NCBI GenBank assembly: GCA_029224185.1
Contig: CM055200.1
Coordinates: 24,287,737 to 24,351,736, forward strand
From: Karalla daura
Lineage: Eukaryota > Chordata > Actinopteri > Chaetodontiformes > Leiognathidae
DNA length: 64,000 nucleotides
Direction: 5' to 3'
The stretch's first letter is position 1, and each line of letters begins with the position of its first letter. The notes beneath the pieces are model-generated. The model saw only the letters and a list, made by a program, of their open reading frames with translations, searched no databases and was not told the DNA's origin. Of this stretch, positions 56,580 through 64,000 are shown in pieces. The position numbers and the translations under genes were made by a program.

Positions 56580-56780
56580 GTCCCTAAACTGTGACCCCAG
56601 ACCTGAGCCTGAATTCAGCCTGTAACCCTGAAGCCTGGACCTAGACCTGTCCTCCATATCCTTTCCGTCCTCTCGGTCTTCTTGATCCTCTCGGCTGCTT
56701 CTGACGTGGACCCGACGTTTCCCGCGCTGCGGTGACACGCTGCATAACTGTCTGAGCGCCCGATTGGCTGTCGGACCCAA

Positions 56781-57852
56781 GCTCTTGCTGATTGGCTGAC
56801 AGACCGGAACAGGATGGGCCTCCTGGACTTTCAGTGTAAAGGTCCAGTGCTAGGCTATTAAGTTTAACTTTGCAGCGCATTGTGGGGGAGAACGTTGTAA
56901 TTATGTTATTTCTAAGTAGGGCAGGACATTATTGACCTAATCAAACTTGACATTGAATTTGTTTCTCTCCAACACACAATAGTAATCGTCATATGCACAT
57001 GTTATCTCAGAAAGAAGTTATGGTATGTGGTATCTTATTGGAACTTATGATAAATGATAGTTAAAAAATATATCTTTTAAATTAACAGTTTACCCATCTA
57101 TTCTAAGTCTCTTGACTTCCATTTTTTTCTTTGCTTTTTTCTTTGGCTTCACTGACTACTACTACTATTTACATTTATCTAGATGGCATATCTTCAATAC
57201 ACTAGACAATTAAATTGATTAGAGGTTCCACTGACATGAAAGCCTTTGGATTTATATGCTTACTTTAATGTAAACACTTTAATGTATTTAATGTATATAT
57301 TGAAATATTACTGTAGGAGCTGTTTGGCCTCTTCCCTGTAAAGCTGCGTATGGCCAGTAGGTGGTAGCCTAAGGCATCTGGGTTTATGCCAATAAACTGC
57401 CGTTCAGGTAGAAGGTGTTGCTGGACAGAGGGGAGCACACAGTTTTGACCGCTTCTGGTTTGCTTGGCTGCTCTTATGCATCGCTCAGGTGCCCTTTTCC
57501 CCCCTGTAATCTGACTGTATGCACAGGATTACTAGAAACTTTTGTGAGTGGGAAATAAATACCCTAACGAACAAGACACGAAGTCTGTTTATTTCATGGA
57601 CACGTAGTCAGTAAGTGCGTCAAATAGCTGCTTGTTTAGCAACCCTTCAGGGGCTTCAAGTAAAGGCTTTAGCCTCTACAATTACCTCTCATTGTTTGTA
57701 GCCCTCTGGTAATCATTGCACTGTATTCTATGAAAAATAGGAAAGAGCATCCAGAACCTTGAAACAAACACCTGCTGAACCTTTCAGAATAAGCTCTGTG
57801 ACATCAGCATCAAGCAGCAGGTGAAGGTCACGACTTCCAGAAGAGTCCAACA
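56781..57852. other. Interval between dnph1 and the yipf3 3' end
   Basis: AT-rich, no gene seen. The left edge should hold the dnph1 promoter. Confidence 0.5.
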
Positions 57853-57858
57853 TTTTAT
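57853..57858 (-). promoter_or_regulatory. yipf3 poly(A) signal
   Basis: AATAAA on the minus strand, 124 nt beyond the yipf3 stop. Confidence 0.6.
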
Positions 57859-57981
57859 TTGAGTTTGAGTTGAGTTGAGTACAGAAACATAAATACATGG
57901 AATGACCTGCCGCAGAACCATCAGAACCATCAACAGAGACTGGCAGAGAAAACTACAACTTCTAACAGGAACGTGTATGTG

Positions 57982-61122
<3,141 letters not shown>

Positions 61123-61129
61123 GTTTCGC

Positions 61130-61205
61130 GCGTGGGTCCTGAAGGACCTGAAGGACCTAAAGGACCTGGAGGACCTGGAGGACCTAGAGGACCTGAGGAA
61201 CCTGG
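61130..61205. repeat. 9-bp repeat (GGACCTGAA/GGACCTGGA) upstream of yipf3 ATG
   Basis: About eight units in the likely 5' UTR of yipf3. On the minus strand, in frame with the main start, they read Arg-Ser-Phe / Arg-Ser-Ser. Confidence 0.9.
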
Positions 61206-61329
61206 GGGGAATTGGGATTCCGGAATCTAAACAAACAGCGCAGTCACGTCTGGTGTGTGACGTGGCACGTCGCGAGCGTGATGACATCACTAGAATACAT
61301 CGTGAGATTCTGTCACTCGTCCTCGTTTT

Positions 61330-62289
<960 letters not shown>

Positions 62290-62290
<1 letters not shown>

Positions 62291-62521
62291 AGCAGGCGGC
62301 GCTGCTACTCCGAGAACGAGATCCCGCCCATAATCTCGCGAGACGTATTTTCTAGGCTCGTCGGCTGCTAGACGTCACTAGGCTCCTCCCAGACGTCATC
62401 GTGACTTTGGGCCCAGGTGAACAGCTCAGACGGACCGCGAGCCCAGGTGAAACAGGACCACACGAGCCCAAACAAGACTACTGATGACGTCAAAGCCGAG
62501 AGGTCACGTCACAGGTTCACG
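62290..62521 (+). promoter_or_regulatory. Promoter and untranslated first exon of an unidentified rightward gene
   Basis: CpG-rich block with the palindrome TCTCGCGAGA (62334-62343), several GACGTCA words (near 62371, 62391) and a full TGACGTCA cyclic-AMP-response element at 62485-62492. A strong donor (TTCACG|GTGAGTCGCG) follows position 62521. This is a typical TATA-less promoter layout. In human the divergent neighbour of YIPF3 is POLR1C, but no polr1c coding exon is visible here. Confidence 0.55.
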
Positions 62522-62610
62522 GTGAGTCGCGCAGATCGACACCTCAGGTAACATACGTCATCCACTCGATGAGCACGGCTAAAGCTAAGGTTAGGCTAGC
62601 TCCGATACTA

Positions 62611-62691
<81 letters not shown>

Positions 62692-63028
62692 ATACAGATA
62701 TGCCCGGAGAGAAACCCGAGACCGAGAGATCGGGCATTGGCAATCGGGGACCTGGGGCTGGGGGTACGAGGCCTGGGTGCCGAGGACCGGGGGCCGGGAG
62801 ACTACTGGACCTGCTGACACGACGGTGCGTTGTTGCTTAGCGTTGTTGCTTTGTGTTGTGTTGTTGCTTTGCGTAGTTTGTTGTATTGTTGTGTTGCTTT
62901 AATGTTGTCGTGATGTTGTATCATTTTGAGTTGTTGCCGTGTCGTGTTGTTGTTTCTGAGTTGGTCACGTTTCCTGGCCAATAACAAGCCTGTTATCAGC
63001 TGTTTGCACCGAGTCGCTGGTTAATCAC

Positions 63029-63102
<74 letters not shown>

Positions 63103-64000
63103 ATACATACATACACGCATAAACAAAACAGAGTTTGTGTGTGTACGTGCTGTACTGCAGACCGCGATGGCGGAGCAGACTCTTCTTCCTGTTTCCGGAC
63201 TCTGATCAGACTGTTGAGTCCTTACAACAACTACAGTTACCTACACTGGTCACTCCATCAGCTGATCTCTGCCACGCTGACGTTATGACCCACGGTCTGC
63301 CCCCCCCCCCACACACACACACACACCAGCAGCAGAGCTCTATCTCTCTTCTGTGTCTGCATGTTGTGTCTGTCCACTGCTGATAAAGCCTCAGAGCTGC
63401 TCATCCCTCCCACCCCACACACCCCCCCTCACCCCCCAACCACCTTGTCACTGGTCTGGAAATAGACCAGTGGTTGCAGTGGTTAAATCCTAGTGGTCTG
63501 AACGGTGGTCTTTGTTTGGACTCGTTTAATCCTTTAGTCCTTGTCCTTTAGTCCTTTAATCCTTGTTGTTGGACTAGTTTAGATCAGTGGTTGGACTGGT
63601 TTAATCACAGTGGTTTGACTGGCTTCTTTGGATGCTGTTATGAACTGGCACTCTAAATAAAACTGAAGTTGAATCCCAGCGGTCGATGATGACTGGACAT
63701 GTGACTGGTGACCAATCAAAGCTCAGGAGCTTCACTCAGAGCAGCTGCAACCAATCCTGCTTCAGACAGAAGCTCAGCCACAGCCGTCTCACCTGGGTGT
63801 GTCTCCAGGTGAGGTTGTGTCCAACCAGCCAAAAGGGACACCAGGAAGTGCCTGGTGTCTGGTGTTGTCCTCCAGAAACTCTGGCTCTACTCCACTGACT
63901 CCATCATCAGCTTGATGCTCCTTCTCCACCTCTGATCCCTGACCAGAACCCAGTCCCAGTCCAGACTGGTTTCCTTTGTGCTCCTAGATGGTGGAACTAA
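62522..64000 (+). other. Likely intronic or intergenic DNA at the right edge
   Basis: CA tracts at 62612-62688 and 63032-63097. An ATG at 62700 opens 46 codons (MPGEKPETERSGIGNRGPGA) after an AG that could be an acceptor. Another ATG at 63168 (MAEQTLLPVSGL then stop) follows CTGCAG. I recognise neither and do not call a gene. Confidence 0.35.

Overview
The window is vertebrate nuclear DNA, almost certainly from a ray-finned fish. It holds multi-exon genes with GT-AG introns, very many (CA)n/(TG)n microsatellites, and proteins that align by eye along their length to human proteins but with short fish-style introns. Eight protein genes can be followed exon by exon: znf318 (+), ppp2r5d (+), mea1 (-), lrrc73 (+), dlk2 (-), tjap1 (+), dnph1 (-) and yipf3 (-). 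All eight human orthologues lie in 6p21.1, so this is a conserved synteny block with local reshuffling. No prokaryotic features, CRISPR arrays, rRNAs or convincing tRNAs are present.

Layout: znf318 (624-9315) is a nuclear matrin-type zinc-finger protein. ppp2r5d (11577-21344) is the B56-delta subunit of PP2A and is convergent with mea1 (24871-23162). mea1 and lrrc73 (27474-31938) are divergent. lrrc73 is convergent with dlk2 (35541-33419), a six-EGF Notch-pathway membrane protein. dlk2 is divergent from tjap1, which has a CpG-rich untranslated first exon near 39900-40165 and coding exons at 47129-52292. tjap1 is convergent with dnph1 (56579-55818). yipf3 (61122-57982) follows, and a CpG-rich promoter near 62300-62521 points rightward to a gene I could not identify.

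The genes do not form one pathway; the shared theme is ancestral linkage. Between and inside them the DNA is dominated by tandem repeats: a 1.5-kb 11/15-bp array in a ppp2r5d intron, a 0.77-kb 8-bp array ending at the lrrc73 start codon, a 2.9-kb 20-24-bp array in the first tjap1 intron, a 78-base G run, and an interstitial telomeric array with a head-to-head junction. There are also relics of DNA transposons: a 0.7-kb element with terminal inverted repeats, and a modular repeat family in which two copies still show a decayed THAP zinc-finger reading frame.

The observations most worth following are: (1) the sense-strand rule that AC tracts follow donors and GT tracts precede acceptors in many introns, so intron ends can base-pair; (2) an 822-nt open extension of the first tjap1 coding exon that ends at a second, phase-matched donor; (3) a one-base excess in the G runs of ppp2r5d exon 2 that breaks the frame and is probably an assembly error; and (4) the THAP transposon family. 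I see no clearly new enzymatic or defence system.
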